In this document: in pieces, positions 1-11,757 of the stretch
Layout of the letters: every line of letters begins with the position of its first letter
Position numbering within the stretch: position 1 is the first letter of the stretch
Origin: Spirochaeta africana DSM 8902
GTDB lineage: Bacteria; Spirochaetota; Spirochaetia; DSM-27196; DSM-8902
Direction: 5' to 3'
Assembly: GCF_000242595.2 (NCBI RefSeq)
Contig: NC_017098.1
Span: 3,148,501 to 3,212,500, forward strand
DNA: 64,000 nt
Position numbers and translations under genes: made by a program
The notes under the pieces: model-generated
Database searches by the model: none
Seen by the model: only the letters and a program-made list of their open reading frames with translations
What the model was told of the DNA's origin: nothing

Positions 1-1
1 A

Positions 2-178
2 ATCGATTTTTCCGGCGACAGCGGTATCCTGGTTGAGCGCGGGGTAAGCGGCTGGGGCGCCCGTGTGTACGGCGGCACCTCGGTGAATTTCTTTGTGGTC
101 AAGCTGGACCTCGGGGCGATGTACAACCTGACCTCCAACAGCTTTGGCGCCAACATCGGCCTGCGCTTCCAGCTGTAG
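2..178 (+). CDS. C-terminal end of an outer-membrane beta-barrel-like protein (5' end outside window)
   Basis: An open frame runs from the window edge to TAG at 176-178 and gives about 58 residues. The residues alternate polar and hydrophobic with many Gly, Tyr and Phe, and the protein ends in ANIGLRFQL. An aromatic-rich amphipathic last strand of this kind is typical of outer-membrane beta-barrels. The family cannot be named from this fragment. The adenosyltransferase reading frame follows almost at once, so the two may be co-transcribed. Confidence 0.6.
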   Translation: MDFSGDSGILVERGVSGWGARVYGGTSVNFFVVKLDLGAMYNLTSNSFGANIGLRFQL

Positions 179-231
179 GCTGCATGCCCGGCAAACTGTT
201 ACGTCTCCTGCGCCGCAGCCGCGGCCAGGAA

Positions 232-774
232 ATGCCGGTTGTCACCACCAAGGGTGGTGACACCGGTAAATCCACCCTGTACAGCGGCGAGTTCCTGCCG
301 AAAAACGATCGTCACTTTGAGGTAATCGGGGATATCGACGAGCTTTCGTCGCTGTTGGGGATTGCCCGTTACCAGCCCAGGGTCAAGGCAGCCCGGATTG
401 CACGCGAGTTTATGCGGATCCAGGAGCTGCTGCATCATGCCATGGCCACCATCGCCACCAACAAGGACTCCGAGCTGTACACCCAGCTGCCCAAGATCCT
501 TGACAGCGATATCGAATGGCTGGAAAAACAACAGAGCTTTTATGCCGAGCGCACCCGCATCGAACCGCGGTTTGTCCTGCCCGGCGAAAAATCAGCGGCC
601 TCGGCCTGGCTGGACTACTGCCGCAGCGTGACCCGGCGCTGCGAACGCCGGATTGTCAGCTTTATCCAGGTTGAACGGCACATCGTACACCACGATATGC
701 ACTGCGCCCAGCGCTTCTTTAACCGTTTGTCAGACTATCTGTTTGTACTGGCAAGGCACATAGAGGATACATAA
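232..774 (+). CDS. cob(I)alamin adenosyltransferase, PduO type
   Basis: Transfers the adenosyl group of ATP to cob(I)alamin to make coenzyme B12. The N-terminus VVTTKGGDTGKSTLYSG matches the ATP-binding T-K-x-G-D-x-G-x-(S/T) signature of PduO-type enzymes. It is followed by the D-E-L-S-S-L-G helix, and the C-terminal half has the R-S-V-T-R-R-C-E-R-R motif that lines the nucleotide site. I chose ATG 232 because homology begins there (about 180 aa, the usual family size). An in-frame ATG at 184, five bases after the upstream stop, would add an Arg-rich 16-residue tail. Neither start has a well-spaced ribosome site. No other B12 genes are visible. Confidence 0.9.
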   Translation: MPVVTTKGGDTGKSTLYSGEFLPKNDRHFEVIGDIDELSSLLGIARYQPRVKAARIAREFMRIQELLHHAMATIATNKDSELYTQLPKILDSDIEWLEKQQSFYAERTRIEPRFVLPGEKSAASAWLDYCRSVTRRCERRIVSFIQVERHIVHHDMHCAQRFFNRLSDYLFVLARHIEDT

Positions 775-876
775 GCAGCCCCTGTGGGGCCATGCATCGC
801 CGTGGCGGCTCGCATCTTCGCCGCAGCAGTCACGGCGACATCTCATATCCCCGCGCCCCCGGCAATCAACACGCGC

Positions 877-2073
877 TTACCCGACAGCGGCCGGAAACAG
901 TAACGGAATAGCAATAAAGGTACCGATCGAGCTGCCAATCGAGGTAAACAGAAACACCAGCAGCACCCGGGTTATCCGGTTGCGATAGAACCCCCGCAGT
1001 GACAGCGCATCCTCGGTGAGTCGCTCGAAATCCTCTACACGGGGCTTGCGGAACACCGCCTCGATCAGCCCGGCTACCATGCCTACCCCGATGGTCGGGT
1101 TCATGCTGGTGATTGGCGCCGCCAGTACGCTTAACAGGATGGTGAGCGGGTGGGCCAGGGCGGCAATCGCGCCAACCCCGGACAGGGTACCGTTCACCAC
1201 AATCCAGCGATACAGCCCGCTCATTCCGCCGGCGAACCCGGAGCGATAGAACCCCAGTCCGATCAGGGTTATCACCAGCACCGGAATGACATACGGGAGG
1301 ATCTTGCTGATCCGGGTACGCGGAGGGACACTGTTGATCTCGTCCAGGCTGTCTGCAGCCTGACCGGTCTTCAGATCCTCCAGCCAGCGCAGCATCCCCG
1401 GAACGTGGCCGGCACCAACAACCGCAACTATCCGGCTGCCGGGTGCCTGAAATACCTTGGTTGCCAGAAACTGGTCCCGCTCGTCGATAAGCACATGCTT
1501 GGCCTGCGGCAGAAAATCCGCCAGCTCCTCCATCATCCCGTGGAGCTCACTCTTTTCCTTGAGTTTCTCGATCTCGTCCTCGGAAAATTTTTCCCGGGAG
1601 AATCCGGCGCTCAGCAAAGCAGCCAGCAGTTTATTCTTGCCCCAGAATCCGGTCTGACTCCAGGCGCGGCGCAGGGTTGTCTGGATCTCCCGGTCGCACA
1701 GTACGAAGGGAATACCCCGTTCCTTGGCGGCATTCACCGCTGCCAGCATTTCCTCGCCCGGACTCACTCCCAGATCCGCGCCCAGCCTCCGCTGGAACGA
1801 ACTCAGCACCAGGTTAACCAGCAGCAAAAACCCGCGTCCCTGCTTGAGTACCTGGGCTATATCCAGGCTTTGCCAGCGATTCTTCTGTGACAGGGTCTGA
1901 TAGCGGCTGTGATCGATCTCGACGCACACCGTATCCGGCAGTTCTGTCTGGATTATCTCGCGTACCTGATCAACGCTGTCCCGGGAAACATGAGCCGTGC
2001 CGACCAGGACGATCTCGCGGTCATCCAGCCGGATTCTGGTTATGGTGTCACTCTCTGATGTGGCGCTAAACAT
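877..2073 (-). CDS. TraB/PrgY family membrane protein
   Basis: A 398-residue protein. Residues 1-230 carry a TraB domain: LVGTAHVSRDS near the N-terminus (the conserved G-T-x-H motif), VCVEIDHSRY about 30 residues later, and VVGAGHVPGM near residue 220. The C-terminal third has several hydrophobic segments (residues about 255-275, 295-320 and 365-395), so the TraB domain should lie on one face of the inner membrane. Relatives include enterococcal PrgY, which blunts peptide pheromone activity, and eukaryotic TRABD. A metalloprotease-like role has been proposed for the fold, but the substrate here is unknown. A clear ribosome site (AAGGAG) lies about 8 nt before the ATG. The DHH phosphoesterase lies just upstream on the same strand. 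Confidence 0.85.
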   Translation of the reverse strand: MFSATSESDTITRIRLDDREIVLVGTAHVSRDSVDQVREIIQTELPDTVCVEIDHSRYQTLSQKNRWQSLDIAQVLKQGRGFLLLVNLVLSSFQRRLGADLGVSPGEEMLAAVNAAKERGIPFVLCDREIQTTLRRAWSQTGFWGKNKLLAALLSAGFSREKFSEDEIEKLKEKSELHGMMEELADFLPQAKHVLIDERDQFLATKVFQAPGSRIVAVVGAGHVPGMLRWLEDLKTGQAADSLDEINSVPPRTRISKILPYVIPVLVITLIGLGFYRSGFAGGMSGLYRWIVVNGTLSGVGAIAALAHPLTILLSVLAAPITSMNPTIGVGMVAGLIEAVFRKPRVEDFERLTEDALSLRGFYRNRITRVLLVFLFTSIGSSIGTFIAIPLLFPAAVG

Positions 2074-2121
2074 GTATCTATCTCCTTTGGGACGTCAGGA
2101 ACATCCTGGTCATTCTGGCTG

Positions 2122-3087
2122 CTATTTTCCCAGTGCTTCGAGGAAGCGCAGTCGCATACCCTGCTCGCCGGGGAAGAGATCCAGAGGAATCGTGCCGCCG
2201 CCCATATGGATATGCCCGCCGCCACTGCCGATTCCCTCCAGCGCCGTTCTGATCACCTTGCCGGCCGGGGCTCTGGGATTCTCGCTGCGCACCGAGATTC
2301 GATAATCCTCCCGATCCTGCTGCAGTACCACCACGAAATGTATCTCGCGGATGTTCAGAAAGAAATCAGCAACCAGAGCCATTACCTCCGGGGTACACTC
2401 CTTCTTGAGCGGGATAAAGGCAAAATCTTCGGCAACAATCACCTCGTTGATTGCCTCACGAAATACCGCCAGATCGTGAAAAGACAGGGAATTCTTGAGC
2501 ATCCGACTGGCGTCCTGCCAGTCACCGCGGAAAAACAGAAAGGTGAACGCCTCCAGGTCAATAGGAGACACCCCGCGGGTCATGAATGCGGTATCCATCA
2601 TGATCCCCAGCAGCAGGGCGGTAGCCACCTCGCGGGAAACCGCTACCCCCTCGTCATGATAGTACTCGTACAGGATAGTCGAGCAGGCCCCGTAGCCCGG
2701 GCGTATATCGAAGGCCGGCAGATCCGGTGTATCCGGGGGTTCATGATGATCGATAACCGATACCACGGAACCGGGTATGCCGGTCATATTCGAGTTGCCG
2801 ACAAACCCGTCCACAATGATAATCTGAGCCTCGACGAGTTCCGGCTGATTCTGCTTGAGTTCATAACTGGAATAGATCTGGATGCCAAGTCGCTCGATTG
2901 CCTCTCGCAGGGAGTCACTCTGGATCTCTCCACCATAGCAGAGGGTAGCCGCGATACCGCGAGACTCCAGCAGCTGGCCGAGCGCAAACGCCGTAGCCAC
3001 CGCATCATGGTCGGGGAAATCATGTGCCTGTATCAGCACCGGACGCTCCTGGTCAAGCACCGCCAGCAGTTCGGTAAATCGGGTCAT
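2122..3087 (-). CDS. DHH family phosphoesterase (NrnA-like oligoribonuclease/pAp phosphatase type)
   Basis: A 321-residue DHH/DHHA1 protein. DHH motifs in order: AHDFPDHDAVATA (motif I), IIVDGF (motif II), VIDHHE (the DHH signature, motif III). The DHHA1 substrate-binding loop GSGGGHIHMGGGTI is near residue 290. Family members are Mn-dependent and degrade nano-RNAs, pAp or cyclic dinucleotide breakdown products. Which substrate applies cannot be read from sequence. Its ATG overlaps the TGA of the upstream TPR lipoprotein gene by 4 nt (ATGA), so the two are translationally coupled. Confidence 0.9.
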   Translation of the reverse strand: MTRFTELLAVLDQERPVLIQAHDFPDHDAVATAFALGQLLESRGIAATLCYGGEIQSDSLREAIERLGIQIYSSYELKQNQPELVEAQIIIVDGFVGNSNMTGIPGSVVSVIDHHEPPDTPDLPAFDIRPGYGACSTILYEYYHDEGVAVSREVATALLLGIMMDTAFMTRGVSPIDLEAFTFLFFRGDWQDASRMLKNSLSFHDLAVFREAINEVIVAEDFAFIPLKKECTPEVMALVADFFLNIREIHFVVVLQQDREDYRISVRSENPRAPAGKVIRTALEGIGSGGGHIHMGGGTIPLDLFPGEQGMRLRFLEALGK

Positions 3088-4466
3088 TCAAGCCGCTCCA
3101 GCAAGGCGCGGGCCATTCGGAGCTCCGGCAGACCGGTATAGTTAGACTCTGCCGCGCGAGTAAGAAATGATCGGGCAGTGGAATCGCGCCCGTTCAGCAA
3201 GTACTGGGCACCCATATAGAACTCCAGCTGGGTGCGCAGCACGTCCTCATCTGACCCCAGGTTCTGCAATTCCCGGATTGCCAGATTGTCGGAACCAGGA
3301 GCCTGGTAGAATCGGGACACTGCCCACAGCGCACCTTCGCGGGGCAGATCGCGGGCACGCTCCGCCAGGAACCTGCGCCCCTCCTGTTCGCGCCCGTCAA
3401 GCTTGAGCGACAACGAGGCCGCTAGCGCCAGCCCTGGATTCTGCTGATCACGTTCAAATGAGTCCCGGAAAAAACGGTACGCGCGATCCCAGTTTTCCAG
3501 CTCGAAGCTGACAACAGCCAGAGGCACGAAAGCAGGGTGATAATCGCGCCGCTGCTGGAGAACCGCAACATAGGCATCCGATGCCTCCTGGCTGCGCCCA
3601 AGCGAGAACAGGGTGTCGGCCTTGCGCGCGAGAATAAAAAAATCATCGGGTCGCAGTTCCAGTGCCCGCTGGTAATCCTGCAAGGCTTCTTCCGGCTGGT
3701 TGATACGGGCATATACCCTGCCCCGATCAAGATAGTGAAAGGGGTAGTCAGGCTGCAGCTGAATTGCTTGGGTCAGATCATCAATCGCTCCACGATTGTT
3801 GCCGGTGCCAATCCGGGCTCGAGCCCTGTCAGCCCAACCAAAGGGGTATTCGGGCTCGAGCTCAACCGCCTCGGTCAGCTCCTGCTCTGCAGACTCGTAC
3901 TCCTGCAGCTGCAACAGGGCATTGCCAAGCCCGACCCGGGCAACAAAGTTCTGCTCGTCAAGCTCAACCGCTGTCTGGAATGCGCGGCGAGCACCCCGCG
4001 GAGACCTGCTTTCCAGCAGAATCTCGCCAAGTGCAGCATGGGCATCGGCGTACTCAGGATCGGCGGCAACAGCCTGCTCCAGCAATTCCCGACTGCGGGC
4101 CCTGTCGCCCCGGGAGTTCTGTATCAGGGCCAGGCTGTAGAGTGCCTGCGGCTGTTCGGGAGCCTCCTGTAAAACGCTGGACAACAGCTCCTCGGCCGCC
4201 TCGGGCTGACCGGCAATAAGATAGAGATTTGCCAGCATCACCATGGTCTCCGGTTCATCCGGTGCCGTGAGCTCGGCACGCTGGAACTCGTCTATGGCAG
4301 CAGCTGCCTCCCCCGCCTGCACCAGCAGGCTGATGCTCTGATAGGGATCAGCCGGCAGCTCCGGTTCGGGCTCGACCGGTTCCGGAGCAGTCGCACAGCT
4401 GAACAGCAGACCAAGAACTACTGCTGCGGACAGCAGCATCCCGACTCGTCGCATAACACGTATCAT
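3084..4466 (-). CDS. TPR-repeat lipoprotein
   Basis: A 460-residue secreted lipoprotein. The N-terminus has basic residues, a hydrophobic stretch and a lipobox ending LLFSC (Cys at about residue 24), followed by a Pro/Glu-rich linker. The rest is a string of tetratricopeptide repeats (for example PEYADAHAALGEILLESR, PDYPFHYLDRGRVYARIN, PDDFFILARKADTLFSLG). Such proteins scaffold envelope complexes in spirochaetes; the partner is unknown. It is the first gene of a probable operon with the DHH phosphoesterase (4-nt overlap). No Shine-Dalgarno sequence precedes the ATG; a promoter with its -10 element only 9 nt away suggests an almost leaderless mRNA. Confidence 0.85.
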   Translation of the reverse strand: MIRVMRRVGMLLSAAVVLGLLFSCATAPEPVEPEPELPADPYQSISLLVQAGEAAAAIDEFQRAELTAPDEPETMVMLANLYLIAGQPEAAEELLSSVLQEAPEQPQALYSLALIQNSRGDRARSRELLEQAVAADPEYADAHAALGEILLESRSPRGARRAFQTAVELDEQNFVARVGLGNALLQLQEYESAEQELTEAVELEPEYPFGWADRARARIGTGNNRGAIDDLTQAIQLQPDYPFHYLDRGRVYARINQPEEALQDYQRALELRPDDFFILARKADTLFSLGRSQEASDAYVAVLQQRRDYHPAFVPLAVVSFELENWDRAYRFFRDSFERDQQNPGLALAASLSLKLDGREQEGRRFLAERARDLPREGALWAVSRFYQAPGSDNLAIRELQNLGSDEDVLRTQLEFYMGAQYLLNGRDSTARSFLTRAAESNYTGLPELRMARALLERLE

Positions 4467-4475
4467 AAGAGTTTC

Positions 4476-4504
4476 ATATTACATGCATCATTGCGGGAAT
4501 ACAA
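4476..4504 (-). promoter_or_regulatory. promoter of TPR lipoprotein gene (near-leaderless)
   Basis: On the minus strand TTGTAT (4499-4504) and TAATAT (4476-4481) are separated by 17 nt. The -10 element ends 9 nt before the ATG at 4466, leaving at most about 3 nt of leader. No ribosome-binding sequence is present. Confidence 0.55.
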
Positions 4505-4535
4505 GCCGCACCATCCGCCCCGTCGGCTTCGTTCC

Positions 4536-4564
4536 TTGATTCAGCATACGCGAAGTGCTATTCT
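4536..4564 (+). promoter_or_regulatory. leaderless-type promoter of the 4571 gene
   Basis: TTGATT (4536-4541), 17-nt spacer, TATTCT (4559-4564), then exactly 6 nt to ATG 4571. No Shine-Dalgarno sequence. Transcription from such a promoter would start at or next to the A of the start codon. It is arranged back to back with the minus-strand promoter at 4476-4504. Confidence 0.65.
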
Positions 4565-4570
4565 ACCGCC

Positions 4571-6424
4571 ATGAAAAGAAACAAAGGGGCCTGGGTTTTT
4601 ATCTTCCCGGTGCTTCACCTGGTGTTTATCGGTCTGATGCTCAGCTGGCATGTCCGGGGCACAGATTTTTTTGGTCATATCTCCGACCGGCTGTCGCTGC
4701 GCGGCACCCTGCAGGTTTCCCGCGGGGCAGAAGGCATATCGCAGCTTGACGTCCAATACGAAGGATTGAACTTCCCCTTCTTTCAGCGCAGCTCGGTGCA
4801 GGTTATTGACCCCGCACAGGATACCCGCCGGCTCCGCGTGACCGGCTATAACACCCTGGAGGACGGTTTCTCCGTGCTTTTCAACGAAGGCTTCAGCGTC
4901 CAGTTTCTTACCCAGGGCGACCAGGAGCTGCGCATTATCCCGACCATACCAGAGACCATGCAGCCGGTCGCCGAGATTGTCCTGCCGGTACGCCTTACCG
5001 AAGAGGCCCGTATCCGGCAGACAGACAACATTGCGGTCCTGTCGGTTGATCATGGCAGCGACACCTTCCTGCTGACGCTGCCCCCGCGTGCTGTTCTGAA
5101 TGCCGAGCGGGGAACCCTGACACTGCCTGGCAATGTCGGGCGGCAGACTATCCGGTACGTACGCACCGAGCGGGTTGCTGCCGCACCGGAAACCACCCCC
5201 GCCGAGTCGGAACCCGATGTACTGCCCTGGTTCGAGTCCGAAGAAATCCGGGTGGCCGAATCGGCTGTCAACAACGATATCCGGTCTTTTATCGACACTG
5301 CGTATGAGGGCTGGCGCAGCACGCGTTTTGATGCTGGCACCAGCACCTGGCAGCGCCCGGATGCCAGCCCGGTCTTTCGGGAAGAAACACTGATCGCCTA
5401 TCTGGCCGAGAGCTGGCAGCGCAACGACTACACCGGCGCGTTTAACGCGATGCGCACCGCCGCAGACCGTCACCCTGATGCTGTCAGCTACCGTTCCTCG
5501 GTGTATCTTGGCAACCTCAGAGCACAGCGTGAAAACATGGAGAGCCAGGATCAACAGCGTAATGAGAGCCTGCAGTCAGCGCTGGCCTCCGGCGATTCGC
5601 GCCCTCTGAGAGATCCTGACCTGGTAAGCTGGATACTGACCCGCGGCACCACCGAGCTGTACGAGATGTTTCCCGAGTATCTGGCCGATATCAGGCTGGA
5701 TTCACTGGAAACCGCCGGCCTGGTTGGCGTGCTCGAAAACTCCCTGTATGACGGTCCGATGCCCTCCGCGATTTCTCAAGCCCTGCGCGGCCACCAGCAG
5801 CCGGCGGCCGCCATGCTGCTGGAGCGATTGGTGCGGAGTGACGGAGACATCTACCTGGAATCTTCCAATGGACAGGTTGAAAGCCTGCTATCACTGCGTG
5901 CCGGCATCGCCCTGGAGCGCGTCGGCAGTCGCGAGGATGAGCCCCAGCTCACCGGCATAGGTCGAACCATGATCCAGTCGATACTCCGCGAGGCCGACAG
6001 CCTCGGGTTTGTGCCGGCAACCATGCTGGCCGGATCCGACGGGATACAACGGCGTGAGGGGCAGCTCGCTCCTGAGGACATCTATCCGCATATACACCGC
6101 AGCGGAGCCTATCCACGGGTTATCTCTCTGTATGATCATCTCGGACAAGGTGCCTATATCATGAGCATTGTAGATTTTCCATCCATCAGCTATGACGGAT
6201 CCCGGCTCGAATTGAATCTGGTTGGTCCGCGCATGCGAACCCACTACATCTATATCTCCGGGCTGCCCGCGTACCGCGCACTTACCCTGTTCGGGTTCCA
6301 GTGGCCTGCCGACCCGGGTTTCGAGAGTTACTCGCGGGGCACCTTCTATCATCAGCCATCCAACACAGCAATGATCAAGTACTTTGAGGATGCCACCAGC
6401 AGCGAGATAATCTATCAGTTTTAG
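4571..6424 (+). CDS. membrane-anchored protein of unknown function
   Basis: A 617-residue protein I do not recognise. Residues 1-30 are two or more Lys/Arg followed by a long hydrophobic stretch, so it is probably anchored in the inner membrane with the rest in the periplasm. Residues about 40-210 look beta-rich, as in an exported domain. A Glu/Pro-rich linker follows at about 205-225, and a mainly helical region begins at about 240 with repeats that could be TPR-like. The last 120 residues are again beta-rich. The gene lies between divergent promoters and is followed 16 nt later by a histidine phosphatase, possibly co-transcribed. Probably a spirochaete-specific envelope protein. Confidence 0.75.
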   Translation: MKRNKGAWVFIFPVLHLVFIGLMLSWHVRGTDFFGHISDRLSLRGTLQVSRGAEGISQLDVQYEGLNFPFFQRSSVQVIDPAQDTRRLRVTGYNTLEDGFSVLFNEGFSVQFLTQGDQELRIIPTIPETMQPVAEIVLPVRLTEEARIRQTDNIAVLSVDHGSDTFLLTLPPRAVLNAERGTLTLPGNVGRQTIRYVRTERVAAAPETTPAESEPDVLPWFESEEIRVAESAVNNDIRSFIDTAYEGWRSTRFDAGTSTWQRPDASPVFREETLIAYLAESWQRNDYTGAFNAMRTAADRHPDAVSYRSSVYLGNLRAQRENMESQDQQRNESLQSALASGDSRPLRDPDLVSWILTRGTTELYEMFPEYLADIRLDSLETAGLVGVLENSLYDGPMPSAISQALRGHQQPAAAMLLERLVRSDGDIYLESSNGQVESLLSLRAGIALERVGSREDEPQLTGIGRTMIQSILREADSLGFVPATMLAGSDGIQRREGQLAPEDIYPHIHRSGAYPRVISLYDHLGQGAYIMSIVDFPSISYDGSRLELNLVGPRMRTHYIYISGLPAYRALTLFGFQWPADPGFESYSRGTFYHQPSNTAMIKYFEDATSSEIIYQF

Positions 6425-6440
6425 GTACAAGGATATACAC

Positions 6441-7139
6441 ATGCCAGAAACCTTCCCGATCCCCGATTTTCATCTCCTCCAGAAAAGGCTACGGGTATAC
6501 TTTATCCGCCATGGGGAGAGTGAAGGCAACTCGCAAGGTATTTTGCAGGGACGCCAGGATTACCCGCTGTCAGAACTTGGTCGTGAGCAGTGCCGTGCAG
6601 CTGCAACCTACCTGGCTGATCGGGGCATCGAGCATGTATTGACCAGCCCGCTGCTTCGGGCACGGGAAACGGCGGATATTATTGCGTCAGCAGCCGGTTT
6701 GCCGCAGCCGGTGGATAACGGGAATCTGGTTGAACTGGATACCGGGCTGTTTACCGGCATGACCATACGCGAGATCGAGCGAGAATACCCGGCGGAATGG
6801 AGCGCCTTCCATCGTGACAGCTGGGAAGCCGTACCGGACGCAGAATCGATTGCATCCCTCTGGGGACGGGCGATCTCGGTCTGGAATGAGATTATTGAAA
6901 CCGCCAATCAGGGACCGCGCCACATCCTGGCGGTCACCCATGGCGGGCTGCTGCAGTGGATTATCAAAACCAGCCTTGGTGCCCGCCCGCAGTGGCTGCC
7001 GCTGATGTCGACTGCCAACTGCGGAATCTTCGAGTTCCTCGCACATCCGGTTCCCCAGCAGGAGCAAAACAACGCCCCGCCGGCGTCAGCCGACAGGGCG
7101 TATTACGGAAGCTGGATTACCATCAACGCCAGCGCATAG
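6441..7139 (+). CDS. histidine phosphatase family protein (phosphoglycerate mutase-like)
   Basis: A 232-residue branch-1 histidine phosphatase. The catalytic RHGE motif lies in VYFIRHGESEGNSQG (His at about residue 23), followed by the usual LQGRQDYPLSELGREQ. The second catalytic His is in AVTHGGLLQWII near residue 170, and the LTSPLLRARETADII phosphate-pocket motif lies between. Members dephosphorylate sugars, nucleotides or cobalamin precursors, or are broad-specificity; the substrate is not deducible. AAGGA lies 8-9 nt before the ATG. The gene converges with transketolase. Confidence 0.88.
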   Translation: MPETFPIPDFHLLQKRLRVYFIRHGESEGNSQGILQGRQDYPLSELGREQCRAAATYLADRGIEHVLTSPLLRARETADIIASAAGLPQPVDNGNLVELDTGLFTGMTIREIEREYPAEWSAFHRDSWEAVPDAESIASLWGRAISVWNEIIETANQGPRHILAVTHGGLLQWIIKTSLGARPQWLPLMSTANCGIFEFLAHPVPQQEQNNAPPASADRAYYGSWITINASA

Positions 7140-7151
7140 CGGCGGTTTATA

Positions 7152-9131
7152 TTAACCTTTCTGGCTGATTCTGGCAGCCAGATGAGCCGCAGAAAACTCC
7201 AGGGCATCGGCTACCGCCGCTCCCGGGCCGGACACACCGAAACGATCAATCGAGAATATATCCTCCCGACGTCCGCCGGTAAGCACCTCCCACCCCTGGG
7301 CGATCCCTGCTTCGGCTACCACAACCCGGACACCGGGGGGCAGGACAGCTTCCCGATACTCCACGGACTGCTGCAGAAACAGCTCCCGCGAAGGCATGGA
7401 CACCACCCTGATAGCTGTGCCCTTGACCGAATCTGCTGCCTCAAGCGCCAGCGCAACCTCGGACCCGGTCGCAACTACAATCACCTCCGGGGCACTCTTA
7501 CTGTCTTGCACAATGTACGCCCCGCGTCGCATGTTTTCCTGCCAGTCAGGATCTTGTTTGGCATAGACCGGCAGGTTTTGCCGGGTCAACGAGAGTGCCA
7601 CCGGACCATCAGGTCGTTCGAGCGCCATCTGCCAGGCAATATTGGTTTCCTCGGCATCGCCAGGACGATAGAAATGCAGATTCGGGATCGCCCGCATGGC
7701 TGCGTAATGCTCGATCGGCTGGTGGGTGGGACCATCCTCACCCACAAAAATAGAGTCATGGGTATAAACAAAAATAGACGGAATCTGCATCAGTGCCGCC
7801 AGGCGAACGCTGGGACGCATATAGTCCGAAAATACCAGAAAGGTTGCGGCGAAACTCTTGAACAGCCCGTACAGAGCGATGCCGTTACAGACCGCTCCCA
7901 TAGCATGCTCCCGTACCCCGTAATTGATGATGCTGCCACGGTGATTCAGCGAGCTATACTCCTCTGCACCATCGAACTTGGTCTTGTTTGAGGCCGCCAG
8001 GTCAGCCGATCCTCCAACCAGATTGGGATAGGCTGCCGCAACTGCCTGCATTGCCTTCTGGCCAGCGCTGCGCGTTGCAACGCTGTCACCGGTTGAGTAC
8101 AACGGAAAGCTGATATCCTGCAGGGGTTTACCACTGCGAAAAGCCTCCCACTCCTGCTTCAACGCGGGATTGGCCGCGGCCCAGTCAGCGAACAGCTTTT
8201 TCCATTCCTGGCGCGCGATACCTAGTTCATTACGGCGCTGCGCAAAAAACTCGCTCGCGACCGGCGGTATGTAAAACTGCGTATCCTCGGGCAGCCCGAG
8301 CTCACGCTTGGCTGCAGCAACCTCCTGCTCTCCCAACGCCGCACCATGCACACCGGCTGTTCCGGCCTTGTTTGGAGACCCCTTGCCGATTATTGATCGC
8401 AACGAGATAAAAGAAGGCTTGTCGGTGATCTCCCTGGCCGCCTGTATCATGCCGCGGATACCGTCAGCATCGTAGGCATCGCCAGACTGAACATGCCAGC
8501 CATAGGCCCGGAAGCGTGCTGGAACATCCTCGGTAAAGGTGATCTCGGTAGAACCGTCAATGGAGATCTGATTGTCATCATAAAATACGATCAGCTTGCC
8601 CAGTTGCAGATGGCCGGCAAGGCTTGCAGCCTCGGCCGTAACCCCCTCCATCATGCAGCCGTCACCCACTATAGCATAGGTATAATGGTCGATTATCTGA
8701 TGTTCTGAGGTATTGAATCGTGCTGCCGCCATGGATTCTGCAATTGCCATACCGACCGCGTTGGCCATACCCTGTCCGAGAGGACCGGTTGTGGTCTCCA
8801 CCCCGACGGTATGTCCCCACTCGGGATGTCCCGGGGTTTTCGATCCGACCTGGCGAAAGTTCTTGAGCTCTTCCAGGGGCAGATCGTAGCCAGCAAGGTG
8901 CAGCAGAGAGTACACCAGCATTGAGCCATGCCCTGCAGACAAAATAAACCGATCACGATTCTCCCAGCCGGGATCAGCAGGATCATGCTGCATGATCTCC
9001 CCATACAGCAGCGCCCCCAGCTCGGCTATACCCATTGGCAGCCCCGGATGCCCGGAGTTGGCCGCCTGTATGGCATCCATACTCAACGATCGAATCGCCG
9101 CCGCAGCGGCCTGAAGTTCAGTTGCATTCAT
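7152..9131 (-). CDS. tkt: transketolase
   Basis: A 659-residue thiamine-diphosphate enzyme of the non-oxidative pentose phosphate pathway that moves two-carbon ketol units between sugar phosphates. N-terminal domain: [16 protein letters not shown] (substrate His) and [16 protein letters not shown]. ThDP/Mg motif: [25 protein letters not shown] ... YDDN. Pyrimidine-binding domain: [15 protein letters not shown] and [18 protein letters not shown]. Start: ATG 9131, preceded by GAGGGGG 6-7 nt upstream and matching family N-termini. The open frame extends further upstream to 9479, but that part is not transketolase-like. It is divergent from leuB across about 160 nt. Confidence 0.97.
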   Translation of the reverse strand: MNATELQAAAAAIRSLSMDAIQAANSGHPGLPMGIAELGALLYGEIMQHDPADPGWENRDRFILSAGHGSMLVYSLLHLAGYDLPLEELKNFRQVGSKTPGHPEWGHTVGVETTTGPLGQGMANAVGMAIAESMAAARFNTSEHQIIDHYTYAIVGDGCMMEGVTAEAASLAGHLQLGKLIVFYDDNQISIDGSTEITFTEDVPARFRAYGWHVQSGDAYDADGIRGMIQAAREITDKPSFISLRSIIGKGSPNKAGTAGVHGAALGEQEVAAAKRELGLPEDTQFYIPPVASEFFAQRRNELGIARQEWKKLFADWAAANPALKQEWEAFRSGKPLQDISFPLYSTGDSVATRSAGQKAMQAVAAAYPNLVGGSADLAASNKTKFDGAEEYSSLNHRGSIINYGVREHAMGAVCNGIALYGLFKSFAATFLVFSDYMRPSVRLAALMQIPSIFVYTHDSIFVGEDGPTHQPIEHYAAMRAIPNLHFYRPGDAEETNIAWQMALERPDGPVALSLTRQNLPVYAKQDPDWQENMRRGAYIVQDSKSAPEVIVVATGSEVALALEAADSVKGTAIRVVSMPSRELFLQQSVEYREAVLPPGVRVVVAEAGIAQGWEVLTGGRREDIFSIDRFGVSGPGAAVADALEFSAAHLAARISQKG

Positions 9132-9293
9132 TCTGTTCCCCCTCGAATTACGAACCATTGGTTTCTTACTCAGCATATCAGGAAAATCCAACAAAATACA
9201 GTCACCGCAGCGGACGATCAGCTGAGCAGGCAAAACCGGCGGCTTGCCGAAGCCCGCCGCATGGTTTACGCTACCGCTCCGAGGAGGCATTAG

Positions 9294-11748
<2,455 letters not shown>

Positions 11749-11757
11749 TCTTTCCCC

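Noticed and set aside
1-231. Cobalamin riboswitch before the adenosyltransferase gene
   Set aside because: The preceding 175 nt are coding sequence of a membrane protein and no B12-box-like segment is visible.
775-876. Possible hairpin GCCCC-TGT-GGGGC after the adenosyltransferase gene
   Set aside because: The stem is only 5 bp with no T-run. I do not call it a terminator.
4541-5554. Minus-strand open frame of 337 codons
   Set aside because: It is opposite the anchored protein at 4571, has no start signals, and is composed of low-complexity reverse-frame residues.
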